Under the pieces are notes generated by a model that was not told the DNA's origin, did no database searches, and was given only the letters and a program-made list of their open reading frames with translations. DNA of 64,000 nucleotides, taken from Maniola hyperantus (taxonomy: Eukaryota; Arthropoda; Insecta; Lepidoptera; Nymphalidae). Every line of letters starts with the position of its first letter. The first letter of the stretch is position 1. The stretch lies in assembly GCF_902806685.2 (NCBI RefSeq), contig NC_048556.1, positions 8,890,734 through 8,954,733 on the forward strand. Reading direction: 5' to 3'. The translations under genes and the position numbers were made by a program. Below, piece by piece: positions 45,701-47,710 of this stretch.

Positions 45701-47079
45701 GACCTAATTTCAGCCACGATAGTAAATCTCAACGAAGATTAGCCAACTGTGCAGGAGACATTATAGGCATTAGAGTGTGCACGAGCACAGGATACTCTAT
45801 TCCCTCACTCGTCCGGTTGGACGGCCATCTGATACGATCAGAGAGAAATCAGGGTTAGGACCATTAGCTTTATGCTCTCACCGAGACCAATGGATTGTAT
45901 AATCACCAACTTCCCAACTTCGGGGTTTACAAATAATTTCTTGGTAGTACCATCCTTGATTGTCCAATAATAATGTTTTTGACTCGACTCGAGACCTGGG
46001 CCTTCTTGACCCGCAGTCGAATTAACTAGCTACTAAACCAATAAGGCAGTCGATATAAAGGTCAATAGTATAAAGGGATAACGCCAATTATATCGTTAAA
46101 CGTTAGAATAACCGAATCTATCATCAAACATACCAAATGATTTAGATGTTCAATCAATTAACTTATATCTCGTTATTTGTTAACCAATCGCTTTTGTCAC
46201 CCAATTAAGTCTATTTAACGGTTATATTTGGCCAATTACCTAATTATTCAATCAATATGCTTTCGGAAATTATTATCGGCAGGTATTATATGAATCATGA
46301 CATCGTGAAGTGAGGAGATGGCGTCATTAATTGTTACAACCACAGAATAGAAAGGGGTAGATTCCCTGCTACATCACTGGTTACAAATCATTAGAAAAAA
46401 CATTTTGCAGTCATCTAGGTCGAAACATTTAGGATTTTGCATTTTTGGTTTTGTAATTATTTTTTTGTTTTAGGGCAAAGGAGTTCTAGTCACGTATTGG
46501 TTATTGGGGGAAATAATAGACCCAAATGCGCCTAAAGAAAAAGCTCCACTAGTAAAATTACAGAGTCAGTCTAAAGACAGCGGTTCGTTATCACATCTAA
46601 CTCCGTTCAGGCAAAGAATGGATCATGGGTCACGATCATCCAGCAGACGGGGATCAGGAGTGTTATTACAGAGACAACCTGATGTAACAAAATTGGATAA
46701 AGAAGTCCAACCAATGTTGCAACACATCAAAATGCAACGGCAGCATTCAGATCCAACAGAGCCAGTGACCAATGGAATAACAGATAGCGAAGAATTTGAC
46801 AAAGTCAGCCTTTCCAACTCTATATCCTTAAACGTGTACTCTCTGAATCATAACAATGTGATCCAGTGCGGTCAACCTAAAGTCAAACTTAAGGATTGCC
46901 AGATGAACTCCATCGGAAATCACAAAGCTAATAAGATGGGTAATAATAATTGGATACCTAAGTTACCGACTGCAAGTTCCTTTGACAGCGGCTCTAGGAA
47001 AATAAGCGAGTGTCTTAAAGACTATAGTAGTGTACCCTTGTTGTCTAAAGCTGATAAACCAAATGATTCAAATGTTTAA
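555..47079 (+). CDS. Receptor guanylyl cyclase, natriuretic-peptide-receptor-like (15 exons, 5' partial)
   Basis: Single-pass membrane receptor that would make cGMP from GTP at the cytosolic face when an extracellular ligand binds. I joined 15 exons: 555-702, 1204-1402, 2945-3036, 19312-19450, 24691-24772, 33539-33662, 34723-35049, 36275-36434, 38639-38797, 39376-39541, 40573-40722, 41204-41396, 41795-41969, 44952-45142 and 46474-47079. They give about 969 residues with every internal junction in frame at AG/GT sites. Domain order (visible-residue numbers): ligand-binding domain end 1-192, membrane helix about 195-218, kinase-homology domain about 265-530, coiled linker 532-595, cyclase about 595-785, tail to 969. 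The juxtamembrane MTWRV, HGALKSSN and FSDIVGFT motifs match the vertebrate GC-A/GC-B type more than the Gyc76C type as I recall them. Upstream exons are outside the window. The start of the first visible exon is uncertain. Which insect paralogue this is cannot be settled by eye. Confidence 0.93.
783..1095 (+). repeat. Repeat family A, 3'-truncated
   Basis: Starts 'ccggccaagtgcgagtcagg' and runs to 'ctgccaaatttcatgat'. It then switches abruptly to the tail of SINE family J ('gggaatattagtcag') instead of its own 3' end. Confidence 0.9.
1096..1150 (+). repeat. Tail fragment of SINE family J
   Basis: 'ggaaaagggaatattagtca' followed by 'taatattctt' and an A-run matches the tail of the SINE at 34274-34455. 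Confidence 0.6.
1204..1402 (+). CDS. Receptor GC exon E2: ligand-binding domain
   Basis: Reads VKELAETKYNYTFG, then VVSTFVAAFYDAVLLYALAL and GATVIKNMWNRTFQG, the classic C-terminal half of natriuretic-receptor ligand domains. Two N-glycosylation sequons are visible (NYT, NRT). The acceptor is 'ttccccag'. The donor is G|GTTGGT, leaving phase 1. Confidence 0.95.
1455..1600 (-). repeat. SINE family E fragment
   Basis: 'gcttggcggcacggctttgc' and 'ggccgtagcctt' are the inverse of the E-family body seen at 58007-58352. Both ends are lost. Confidence 0.7.
1686..1910 (+). repeat. Repeat family C
   Basis: 'aaaaggaaaaggtgactgac' through 'ggcatgcagatagctattat' and 'tagtccacgcggacgaagtc', the complete consensus of this roughly 220-bp family. 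Confidence 0.9.
1921..1991 (+). repeat. SINE family E 3' fragment
   Basis: Carries 'cttaccaccaggtgagat', the 3' portion of family E, in the sense orientation. Confidence 0.65.
2005..2805. mobile_element. F-family foldback MITE split by a later family A insertion
   Basis: Left arm starts 'tacagtacgcggccgaaagt' at 2005 and runs to about 2160. The right arm 'aaaggtcgatg...ctttcggccgcgta' lies at 2769-2805. A family A repeat and other unplaced DNA lie between. Confidence 0.65.
2324..2760 (+). repeat. Repeat family A, full length
   Basis: Complete copy from 'ccggccaagtgcgagtcagg' to 'ggtacggaaccctaaaaaat', with 'gacagaccgacagacagaca' before the 3' end. Subterminal 'gggttccgta' and 'tacggaaccc' are inverted copies of each other. 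Confidence 0.93.
2945..3036 (+). CDS. Receptor GC exon E3: ligand-binding domain
   Basis: Completes the split Gly, then ITGEVIINGNGDRVASYSLL and DMNPHTSKFE. The motif 'G..G.V.I..NGDR...YSL.DM' is the strand hairpin conserved near the end of the ANF-receptor domain. Ends in phase 0 at GAG|GTCAGT. Confidence 0.95.
3525..3660 (-). pseudogene. LINE reverse-transcriptase C-terminal remnant
   Basis: The complementary strand resembles the 'GRPP.RW.DD' end of RTE-like LINE polyproteins ('gtccgtccacctagttgggg'). Heavily mutated and short; assignment is tentative. Confidence 0.45.
3803..4122. mobile_element. D-family MITE
   Basis: Starts 'acagggtgtaaccagaacgc' and ends 'tttgctagcgttctggttat', an inverted pair of about 20 bp. 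A shorter relative is at 20112-20338. The 106-codon open frame across it is not a gene. Confidence 0.75.
4123..4345 (+). repeat. Repeat family L, 3' part
   Basis: 'ctctgtgaaaatttcaactc', 'tacggttcatgaggtactgc', '(ga)cagacagacggacagacg' and '(t)tcggaccctaaaaa' match the inverse of 19900-20112. Abuts a D-family MITE. Confidence 0.65.
4626..4732 (-). repeat. Repeat family C, partial
   Basis: 'gcatgccaaacttcagcccg' followed by a (cagt)n run and 'gcttttccttttatatatta', the head of family C on the other strand. Confidence 0.8.
5545..5707. mobile_element. F-family foldback MITE, degraded
   Basis: Arms 'tacagtaagcggcagaaaat' and 'ctaaaggtcg...ttcttgccg' with 'agagacaacgctctacaaag' in the middle. 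Confidence 0.6.
6483..6582 (+). repeat. Repeat family B, partial
   Basis: 'gatgcccgtgacttcacccg' to 'ttccgggataaaaagtagcc', the first 90 bases of family B. Confidence 0.75.
6879..7077. mobile_element. F-family foldback MITE, complete
   Basis: Long terminal inverted repeats: 'tacagtacacggccaaaagt' at the left and the complement of 'ctttcggccgcgtactgta' at the right, about 200 bp overall. No coding capacity, so non-autonomous. Confidence 0.85.
7474..7805 (-). pseudogene. RTE-like LINE remnant, reverse transcriptase C-terminus
   Basis: The minus strand encodes LVAKLKWQWAGHIVRKTDRH, then WGPKVLEWRPRTGRRSVGRP, the well-known C-terminal signature of lepidopteran RTE-like LINE polyproteins. Frameshifts and stops follow, with RWTDDIRRVAGN in another frame. 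5'-truncated dead copy. Confidence 0.8.
8505..8612 (-). repeat. Repeat family B, internally deleted
   Basis: 'attataaatgtgtttgtttg' leads directly to 'caaagagttcccacgggatt' and 'cgcgggcatcagctagtc'. The middle 90 bases of the family are missing. Confidence 0.75.
8629..8838 (-). repeat. Repeat family C
   Basis: 'tacccccttaggggttgag', 'tctgcatgccaaatttcagt', then (cagt)n and 'gcttttcctta', complete on the minus strand. Confidence 0.88.
8862..8985 (+). repeat. Repeat family B, 5' half
   Basis: 'gatgctcgcgcctttatccg' and 'cccacgggaactctttgttt' then 'tccgggataaaaagtagtac'. Confidence 0.75.
9814..9827. repeat. Target-site duplication, left copy, of the LINE
   Basis: aaccacaaattcac, repeated exactly at 16151-16164. 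It is the internal family A sequence that continues after the LINE ('ggttttcagatttttcc'). The leading AA may be part of the A tail. Confidence 0.9.
9828..10753 (+). promoter_or_regulatory. 5' UTR / presumptive internal promoter of the LINE
   Basis: Starts 'aagacggctcgcactgttga' directly after the target-site duplication, is very A/T-rich and lacks an open frame. Full-length LINEs carry an internal RNA polymerase II promoter here. Two near-copies of 'caaaacaccctcaaa' (near 10020 and 10150) suggest a short internal duplication. Confidence 0.55.
10754..12106 (+). CDS. LINE ORF1: gag-like RNA-binding protein
   Basis: 450 residues from ATG to TGA... no break seen. The N-terminus is Ser/Lys-rich. 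A long Lys/Glu/Gln-rich stretch at about 75-185 looks coiled-coil. The C-terminal third has the gag-like fold followed by three zinc knuckles: CSRCLEYGHGRRLC (about 370), CSHCAGPHMRANC (about 393) and a longer CRNCMLAKNEKSDHNC (about 413). Such proteins package the element RNA and go with it to the nucleus. The frame overlaps ORF2 by about 29 bases, as in many LINEs of this type, implying reinitiation or frameshifting. Intact throughout. Confidence 0.92.
   Translation: MVKPLLTTSANGTGKTKSALSGPSTSQTIKSKESEPVKKGSSKVGQTPEDVTREKSVTVRTGDLDSLANEANNLYQEATLQLEQSANLKTTIRDTVMNNLGKLYNIVLTLDDSRKKLQTEKAKKGTDKNKTISEELNEDIKEILTCIKEQKETVEQTKKDVNTIRDRMERLNEEQRSQNRTDNITYAEIAAKTKTMNTKAMHSIVVSSSDSKDKGEEVVNKIRTAVNAKETGIRVDSFRKAKDQKVVIGCCSKEELGKIAEKIKASKSELVVEERSNKDPLVILRDVLKINSDEDVVKALKTQNRHLFNDIQDVDYRTSVKYRRKTRNPHTNHIVLQVSPKIWQKLTTEGKVHVDLQRIIVKDQTPLVQCSRCLEYGHGRRLCKEATELCSHCAGPHMRANCPAWLSGDSPTCRNCMLAKNEKSDHNCFDECCPVRRKWDCIARSSVAYC
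12078..12494 (+). pseudogene. LINE ORF2, 5' part: start of AP-like endonuclease
   Basis: Opens with an ATG inside the end of ORF1. After a short leader it reads IIQVNLQRKKLATEELLIEA, then ISFALVQEPYIG, the first two motifs of the apurinic-like endonuclease (Asn of VNL, Glu of QEP). The frame stops at 12494 shortly after an endonuclease strand. The homology resumes in the next frame from about 12475, so this and the 12475-15823 segment are one broken ORF2. The break looks like loss of one T in a T-run near 12473. Confidence 0.88.
12475..15823 (+). pseudogene. LINE ORF2, main part: endonuclease end, reverse transcriptase, RNase H
   Basis: Read from the frame break; the first in-frame ATG is at 12650. 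Motifs in order: endonuclease GDVNAWSPWWGS, DITVCSQ and SDHN (catalytic Asp/His). RT: WKEAAILVIRKPGKSDYNEP, SYRPIGLLSVLGKILEK, SLDIEGAFDNAWW, QGSISGPTLWN and the active site AFADDIVLVISG. RNase H: IFTDGSKTDDGVGAAL, QAELYALFQATEYA, IFSDSRSSLELL and HVGVPGNERADMLAKEAA, giving the D-E-D-H/D set. C-terminal Cys/His cluster: CVCDPDQEETALHAIVECPR. About 1,057 residues from the ATG without a stop. All catalytic residues that I can check are kept, so the element is young. Confidence 0.93.
15824..16150 (+). other. LINE 3' UTR with hairpin and two A tracts
   Basis: AT-rich, with an A16 run at 16056-16071. Then 62 bases including the stem 'ctccga' / 'tcggag' (16095-16100, 16109-16114, loop of 8), then the terminal A tract from 16134. 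A small 3' hairpin may be what the reverse transcriptase recognises. Confidence 0.75.
16151..16337 (+). repeat. Repeat family A, 3' part; carries the right LINE target-site duplication
   Basis: Starts with aaccacaaattcac (right duplication copy) and continues as ordinary family A to 'ttttgaggtacggaatccta'. The portion left of the LINE is only a short stub (about 9795-9827). Confidence 0.92.
16418..16775 (-). pseudogene. RTE-like LINE remnant, C-terminus
   Basis: The minus strand gives MERAMLGVSLRDQI, then a C-terminal region equivalent to WGPKVLEWRPRTGRRSVGRP and RWTDDIRRVAG. Better preserved than the copy at 7474-7805. 5'-truncated, so dead on arrival. Confidence 0.82.
17321..17675 (-). repeat. 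Repeat family A, 5'-truncated
   Basis: 'tttttagggttccgtacctc' with '(gtct)n' and 'ttgacctagaaccatgaaat', running to 'gcatcatagttttatagtga'. The 'ccggccaagtg' end is lost. Confidence 0.9.
18224..18388 (-). repeat. SINE family J (tRNA-Phe-like head)
   Basis: Minus strand begins 'gcctcaatagctcaaccggt' with 'ctgaaaacc' at the anticodon position (GAA) and a B-box-like 'ggttcaaaccccgtccg'. The tail 'gggaatattagtcattt' follows. It is a SINE and not a free tRNA gene: a second copy (34274) has the same non-tRNA tail. Confidence 0.88.
18762..19080 (+). repeat. Metulj-like SINE (M), full length
   Basis: From 'gctgtgatagcctagtgatt' through B box 'ggttcgatcccgggcaca' to the (GAT)n tail. Lies 230 bases before exon E4. 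Confidence 0.93.
19312..19450 (+). CDS. Receptor GC exon E4: membrane-proximal ectodomain
   Basis: Reads VVATYVAANSSLQFVENRPI, then YWAGGRTSPPPDTPRCGFDG. The 'I.W.GGR..PPPDTP.CGF' segment is the hallmark of receptor guanylyl cyclases just outside the membrane; its Cys residues probably form the membrane-proximal disulfide. It follows a 16.3-kb intron carrying a LINE. Donor T|GTAAGT, phase 1. Confidence 0.95.
19652..19855 (-). repeat. Repeat family C
   Basis: 'gcttatgcccgcgacttcgt' to '(g)ttgatagatcagtcagtc' and 'ctttttcttttatt', complete on the minus strand. Confidence 0.85.
19900..20400 (-). repeat. Repeat family L split by a D-family MITE
   Basis: Left part 'ctagggatccgtacctgacg' to about 20111; right part 'atggtacggaaccctttgtg' to 'cgacttgaccgatttta'. 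The MITE at 20112-20338 sits between. Confidence 0.7.
20112..20338. mobile_element. D-family MITE, complete
   Basis: TIRs 'acaggatgtaaccagaacgc' and the complement of 'gccagcgttctggttacact'. 'tatta' sequences flank both sides, so the exact duplication is unclear. Shares internal 'cgtcagtcagatatttt' with the longer 3803-4122 copy. Confidence 0.82.
20813..20915 (+). repeat. Repeat family K, partial
   Basis: 'aatattattaatgcgaaagt', 'cgtctgtcag', 'atagcttgcatcccagggaa'. Confidence 0.6.
21104..21234. mobile_element. G-family foldback MITE
   Basis: Near-palindrome: 'acagccgcactcagagtcgc' on the left and its complement on the right, arms of about 55 bases round a short centre. A relative lies at 37180-37282. 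Confidence 0.9.
21459..21545 (-). repeat. Metulj-like SINE tail fragment with (TCA)n
   Basis: (tca)n, then 'gagaacgggtctcctctcag', the 3' end of family M on the minus strand. Confidence 0.75.
21676..21822 (+). repeat. Repeat family B, 3' part
   Basis: 'aaaaagtagtctgtgtcact', 'ccgttgctccattacg' and 'acaaacaaacacactttcg'. Confidence 0.75.
22110..22505. mobile_element. Foldback element built from inverted K-family arms
   Basis: Outer arms 'atcatagagaatccattcat' and 'ggatggattctctatgatga', inner arms 'gctagcttttcacggctcaa' and 'gggccgtgaaaagctagcag' are inverse of each other, giving arms of about 130 bases around an AT-rich centre. Confidence 0.8.
23738..23997 (+). repeat. Repeat family C with expanded (GACT)n
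   Basis: 'ataaaagggaaaggtaactg' with an unusually long (gact)n run at 23763-23810, then the family body to 'cgcggacgaagtcgcgag'. Confidence 0.9.
24262..24665. repeat. Two family C copies head to head
   Basis: Minus-strand copy 24262-24462 is followed at once by a plus-strand copy 24464-24665; their 'gaaaaggtgactgactgact' ends meet at the centre, making a large inverted repeat just before exon E5. Confidence 0.85.
24691..24772 (+). CDS. Receptor GC exon E5: transmembrane helix
   Basis: Encodes S-LPVYAILSIVLSSVVVILAT-LSVFIY, a single hydrophobic helix of about 22 residues ending at a basic RHYK stop-transfer sequence completed in the next exon. One small exon holding only the membrane segment is common in receptor cyclases. 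Acceptor 'ttgtttcag', donor AG|GTAGGT (phase 2). Confidence 0.95.
24838..24880 (+). repeat. D-family MITE end fragment
   Basis: 'acaggatgtaaccagaaagc' then 'tagcgaaaac', one terminal repeat only. Confidence 0.6.
25036..25260 (-). repeat. Dispersed repeat with (GAAA)n end
   Basis: (gaaa)n, then 'cttttatttaatcacaatac', ending near 'gctgcagcgctggttttcag'. A related string 'cagcgctagttttcagccgg' occurs at 18600, so it is probably a dispersed family; the boundaries are guesses. Confidence 0.45.
25630..25972 (+). repeat. Possible LINE 3' end, 5'-truncated
   Basis: Ends 'gggtagcctgtgccagtgcc', 'tgcgtaaatgcattttcccc' 'agcgaaaaaaaa'. The last 70 bases correspond to 51840-51930. An A tail suggests a retroposed LINE end. 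Confidence 0.55.
26504..26925. mobile_element. 420-bp element with short inverted ends
   Basis: Left end 'cattgacttatatattactt', right end 'ctataataagtcaatgg'. The first 210 bases recur, inverted, in the 3' UTR of the receptor gene (47711-47937). The 62-codon open frame within it is not supported as a gene. Confidence 0.65.
27476..27580 (+). repeat. Repeat family B variant, partial
   Basis: 'gtggacttagatttaaaaaa', 'gtgggaactgcttgattttc', 'ttctccgggatgcaagctg'. The last string also occurs in the copy hosting the LTR element. Confidence 0.7.
27655..28155. repeat. Triplicated unit with 'aacatcgctgataaagtccc'
   Basis: The 20-mer 'aacatcgctgataaagtccc' recurs at 27728, 27898 and 28110, each preceded by 'ggatcgtaaaa.gcag' and followed by 'aaatgtgg'. 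Spacing is 170 and 212 bases. No gene recognised on either strand. Confidence 0.8.
29094..29523 (+). repeat. Repeat family A, full length
   Basis: 'ccggccaagtgcgagtcagg' to 'aggtacggaaccctaaaat', with both ends present. Confidence 0.93.
30294..30564 (+). repeat. 5' LTR
   Basis: Starts 'tgtaatatgtacgaattgtc', ends 'cggccacaacatatctca'. Includes 'ctctcaataaacatcttcc', a poly(A) signal placed where an R region would end. One base differs from the 3' LTR (T in 'attgttagtcc'). Confidence 0.94.
30565..32482 (+). other. Interior of the LTR element
   Basis: No recognisable coding frame. Begins with the primer-site-like 'tggcgaccctt'. Near 30807-30885 it holds three imperfect copies of 'gtccagggttatcccggcc'. 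The rest is AT-rich with many short 'atgaaga'-like strings. The longest open frame (64 codons at 31291) matches nothing I know. Confidence 0.7.
32483..32753 (+). repeat. 3' LTR
   Basis: Same 271 bases as the 5' LTR except C in 'attgctagtcc'. Preceded by the purine tract 'aggggagt', followed by TTGG. Confidence 0.94.
33003..33441 (-). repeat. Repeat family A, full length
   Basis: 'tttttagggttccgcacctc' to 'gactcgcacttggccgggtt', complete on the minus strand; ends 98 bases before exon E6. Confidence 0.92.
33539..33662 (+). CDS. Receptor GC exon E6: juxtamembrane segment
   Basis: Begins HYKLEAEIAMMTWRVGWSDV, matching the cytosolic start of GC-A/GC-B-type receptors. It then gives an Arg/Ser-rich run (GRLRGSIHSLARRYSSG), the place where vertebrate GC-A/B carry regulatory phosphoserines. 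Phosphorylation here is inferred by analogy only. Confidence 0.93.
33663..34722 (+). other. Intron 6 of the receptor GC gene
   Basis: About 600 bases of unassigned AT-rich sequence, then a J SINE, then 260 bases without visible features up to exon E7. Confidence 0.7.
34274..34455 (+). repeat. SINE family J (tRNA-Phe-like head), full length
   Basis: 'gcctcaatagctcaaccggt', anticodon-like 'ctgaaaacc', B-box-like 'ggttcaaaacccgcccg', then 'cctactcctagcacaagcct' and 'gggaatattagtcatttaac', ending in an A-rich tail. Confidence 0.9.
34723..35049 (+). CDS. Receptor GC exon E7: kinase-homology domain, N lobe
   Basis: Contains YKGCRVAIKKVDKQRIDLTR with the VAIKK lysine, then LLLELKKMKDLEHDHLTRFY, GACVDPP, LLTEYCPKGSLQDILEND and LDWMFKVSLMHDIVK. 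The Gly-rich loop is poorly conserved, as usual for this pseudokinase. The open frame runs past the donor AAG|GTAAGG into a LINE remnant, but GMHYLH resumes in the next exon, so the donor is real. Confidence 0.97.
35077..35380 (-). repeat. Probable LINE 3' remnant
   Basis: 'cactgctggacataggcctt' is a string also found at the end of the RTE-like remnants (7500, 16420). The rest is moderately GC-rich and unassigned. It begins 30 bases after the E7 donor, so the kinase reading frame runs into it by chance. Confidence 0.5.
35918..36206 (+). repeat. Metulj-like SINE (M) with a 10-bp target-site duplication
   Basis: Complete head, B box and (GAT)n tail. Flanked by 'atgcacagta' at 35908-35917 and 36207-36216, so the insertion footprint is still visible. 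Ends less than 70 bases before exon E8. Confidence 0.9.
36275..36434 (+). CDS. Receptor GC exon E8: kinase-homology domain, catalytic-loop region
   Basis: Reads GMHYLHSSDIKSHGALKSSN, CVVDSRFVLKITDFGLNALR, then a variable stretch to YWT. HGALKSSN replaces the HRDxKxxN catalytic loop, so the phosphotransfer Asp is absent, while the DFG triplet is kept. That is the standard pseudokinase pattern of receptor cyclases. Phase 1 donor C|GTAAGT. Confidence 0.97.
36454..36572. mobile_element. F-family foldback MITE, short form
   Basis: 'acagtacgcggaagaaagta' and the complement of 'cattactttctgccgcgtac'. About 118 bp, nearly all arm. Begins 20 bases after the E8 donor. Confidence 0.82.
36583..36781 (+). 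repeat. Metulj-like SINE 3' part with long (GAT)n
   Basis: 'gcatgcctgagagttgtcca' to 'tgagacggtcatgggttgat', then (gat)n over about 40 bases, one of the longest microsatellites in the window. No head. Confidence 0.85.
37180..37282. mobile_element. G-family foldback MITE, short form
   Basis: 'acagccgcactcagagtcgc' with 'gcgactctaagtgcggctgt' on the right, arms of about 40 bases around 'ccttatccatactaattt'. Confidence 0.88.
37532..37888 (-). repeat. Repeat family A, diverged
   Basis: 'ttttaggattccgtacctca' to 'gactcgcacgtgggcggttt' with several deletions; the oldest-looking family A copy here. Confidence 0.8.
38297..38402 (-). repeat. SINE family E 3' end
   Basis: 'ttattcagatacaagttagc', 'tgactgcaatctcacctggt', 'gggctaacctggaaggg', the 3' 100 bases of family E inverted. 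Confidence 0.85.
38639..38797 (+). CDS. Receptor GC exon E9: kinase-homology domain, C lobe
   Basis: Reads MLWTAPELLRMAEPPHEGTQ, KGDVYSFGIVMHEIVNRQGA, then FWLGPGIELSPK. WTAPELL corresponds to the APE motif and GDVYSFGIV to subdomain IX. The donor is G|GTTGGT, the same slightly unusual form as E2; the split Glu is completed by E10. Confidence 0.97.
38798..39375 (+). other. Intron 9 of the receptor GC gene
   Basis: Starts with a family C head fragment ('ggaaaaggtgactgactgac'), then a 38-base direct duplication ('atgttagtatggaaatatgg' twice, about 38958 and 39000), then a GC-rich foldback, then exon E10. Confidence 0.7.
39095..39235. mobile_element. GC-rich foldback sequence
   Basis: Arms 'caggtcaagatggcaattgg' and 'gattgccatctcaacctg', with 'cgccccgcatgcccgcac' inverse to 'gtgcgggtgtgcggggcg' inside. 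About 140 bases, far richer in G+C than its surroundings. Family unknown. Confidence 0.7.
39376..39541 (+). CDS. Receptor GC exon E10: end of kinase-homology domain
   Basis: Not obvious from long open frames because it lies in a short window. It reads EIIDAVIGSCLRPNTTYNRS, then AAELMRRCWAEEPTERPDFG and HLKGAIRRLNK. The CWAEEPTERPDF motif is the end of the kinase fold (CW...P..RP.F). Its two-base start completes E9's Glu codon and its two-base end is completed by E11, which fixes both borders. Confidence 0.95.
39542..40572 (+). other. Intron 10 of the receptor GC gene
   Basis: About 1 kb of AT-rich sequence with no repeat that I recognise. The 129-codon frame at 39678 has no domain and poor composition; treated as chance. 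Confidence 0.6.
40573..40722 (+). CDS. Receptor GC exon E11: dimerisation (signalling) helix
   Basis: Reads TQESSNILDNLLSRMEQYAN, NLEYLVSERTQDYLEEKKKC, EELLYQLLPK. This is the coiled-coil linker between kinase-homology and cyclase domains (HNOBA-associated helix), which dimerises the receptor. Starts by completing a Lys codon (aa|a) and ends at AA|GTAAGT. Confidence 0.96.
40723..41203 (+). other. Intron 11 of the receptor GC gene
   Basis: Mostly a family B repeat, then about 190 AT-rich bases leading to the 'cttcttttag' acceptor. Confidence 0.7.
40797..41012 (+). repeat. Repeat family B, full length
   Basis: 'ccgcgacttcgtacgcgtgg', 'cccgtgggaactctttgatt', 'gatccgttgctccgttgcga', 'aacacactttcgcatttata', the best complete copy in the window. 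Confidence 0.92.
41204..41396 (+). CDS. Receptor GC exon E12: cyclase catalytic domain, part 1
   Basis: Reads SVASQLINGQSVVAETFEQV, TIYFSDIVGFTALSASSTPM, then QVVDLLNDLYTCFDSIVENY. FSDIVGFT supplies the first metal-binding Asp of class III cyclases. The exon stops right after DVYK, a junction that precedes the substrate-specificity Glu in E13. Confidence 0.98.
41397..41794 (+). other. Intron 12 of the receptor GC gene
   Basis: Short AT-rich intron with nothing recognisable. Separates DVYK from VETIGD in the cyclase core. Confidence 0.75.
41795..41969 (+). CDS. Receptor GC exon E13: cyclase catalytic domain, part 2
   Basis: Reads VETIGDAYMVVSGLPERNGT, then HACEVARMALALLDAV, RFRIRHRPHDQLKLRIGLHS. 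The Glu of VETIGD is the guanine-selecting residue (Lys in adenylyl cyclases) and the Asp of GDAYM is the second metal ligand, so the enzyme is expected to use GTP. Phase 1 donor G|GTAAGA. Confidence 0.98.
44321..44424 (+). repeat. Repeat family K, partial
   Basis: 'tctagtattataaatacgaa', 'tgtctgtcagtctgctcgct', 'cccatccattaaccgaactt'. Confidence 0.7.
44424..44637 (-). repeat. Repeat family C
   Basis: 'gcttatgctcgcgacttcgt' to '(g)cgttgatagatcagccagt' and 'acccttttcttttatcta'. Confidence 0.85.
44640..44893 (-). repeat. Metulj-like SINE, degraded
   Basis: 'gcacgggtctcctctcagaa', 'ggccatagtctgccacgctg', 'agtgcggattggcagg', the SINE body on the minus strand, with a decayed head near 'gagactatcacagcaa'. 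Confidence 0.75.
44952..45142 (+). CDS. Receptor GC exon E14: cyclase catalytic domain, part 3
   Basis: Reads GPCVAGVVGLKMPRYCLFGD, TVNTASRMESNGEALKIHVS, then a stretch ending LECRGEVAMK. The Cys of RYCLFGDTVN is the second guanine-specificity residue, and NTASRMES carries the catalytic Asn and Arg. Together with E12-E13, all residues needed for catalysis by a homodimer are present. Confidence 0.98.
45143..46473 (+). other. Intron 14 of the receptor GC gene
   Basis: AT-rich. A weak copy of a dispersed repeat is suggested by 'ttcaattagatgcatctgcc' and 'ccgagaagaaccagcaagaa' near 45380-45450. The remainder is unassigned. Ends 'ttttttgttttag'. Confidence 0.6.
46474..47079 (+). CDS. Receptor GC exon E15: end of cyclase domain, C-terminal tail and stop
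   Basis: Begins GKGVLVTYWLLGEI, the conserved end of the cyclase domain, then continues for about 186 residues that I do not recognise as a domain. This tail is Ser/Asn-rich, includes a basophilic-kinase-like SRRGSG, and ends D-S-N-V before TAA, which fits a class I PDZ ligand (S/T-x-hydrophobic). Tails after the cyclase domain vary widely among insect receptor cyclases. Confidence 0.95.
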   Translation, partial: GKGVLVTYWLLGEIIDPNAPKEKAPLVKLQSQSKDSGSLSHLTPFRQRMDHGSRSSSRRGSGVLLQRQPDVTKLDKEVQPMLQHIKMQRQHSDPTEPVTNGITDSEEFDKVSLSNSISLNVYSLNHNNVIQCGQPKVKLKDCQMNSIGNHKANKMGNNNWIPKLPTASSFDSGSRKISECLKDYSSVPLLSKADKPNDSNV

Positions 47080-47331
47080 ATTATTAGATGGAATGTGTAC
47101 TGAGTGAAAACATGTACAGAGTTATGCTAGCTGGTCTTCAAGTAGTTCTATCATCATTCTTTCGAATGTGTAGACGTAACTTCGAGCAACATTTTATTAT
47201 TAGAATAGTAAAGGTTAATAATAATTATTAATCAATTTATCTGTGCAGATATACAGATCAATGACAGATCACAGATATATTTTATAATATAGCAAGGTTT
47301 TTTGTTGAAGATTGTACTATGGATCTTTTAT

Positions 47332-47337
47332 AATAAA
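47332..47337 (+). terminator. Putative proximal poly(A) signal AATAAA
   Basis: AATAAA about 250 bases after the stop codon, upstream of the repeat-derived segment in the 3' UTR. Use of this site would give a short 3' UTR lacking that segment. Confidence 0.4.
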
Positions 47338-47710
47338 TCAATGTTGCTGAGTAACAACGAAAAATTACATATTGACTAATTATTAATTTCGGTGGCTTAT
47401 GAAACTCGAAGTCTAGTATGTGCACAGAATTCAAAATAGGCGTCGAAATGGTAAAAGAGTAGAAAGTTGTCGCCGCACGTGTGAAACATCAGTGTAGTAG
47501 TATTATGCGTTGTTGATTAAAATATCTACTTATTTGCTTAGCGTTTCAATATAAATTGCGTTGTGTTGAATGCTAGTGCCATAATTTATTGAGTATATTT
47601 TGTATGAATAAGTAGCTAAAAACCTGACCAAAGAACAGCAGATACTATTTCTATTAATATATTTAGAATTCTGTGTAGGTATCTCAGAACCCAGCTTTCA
47701 GCAAACAGCT

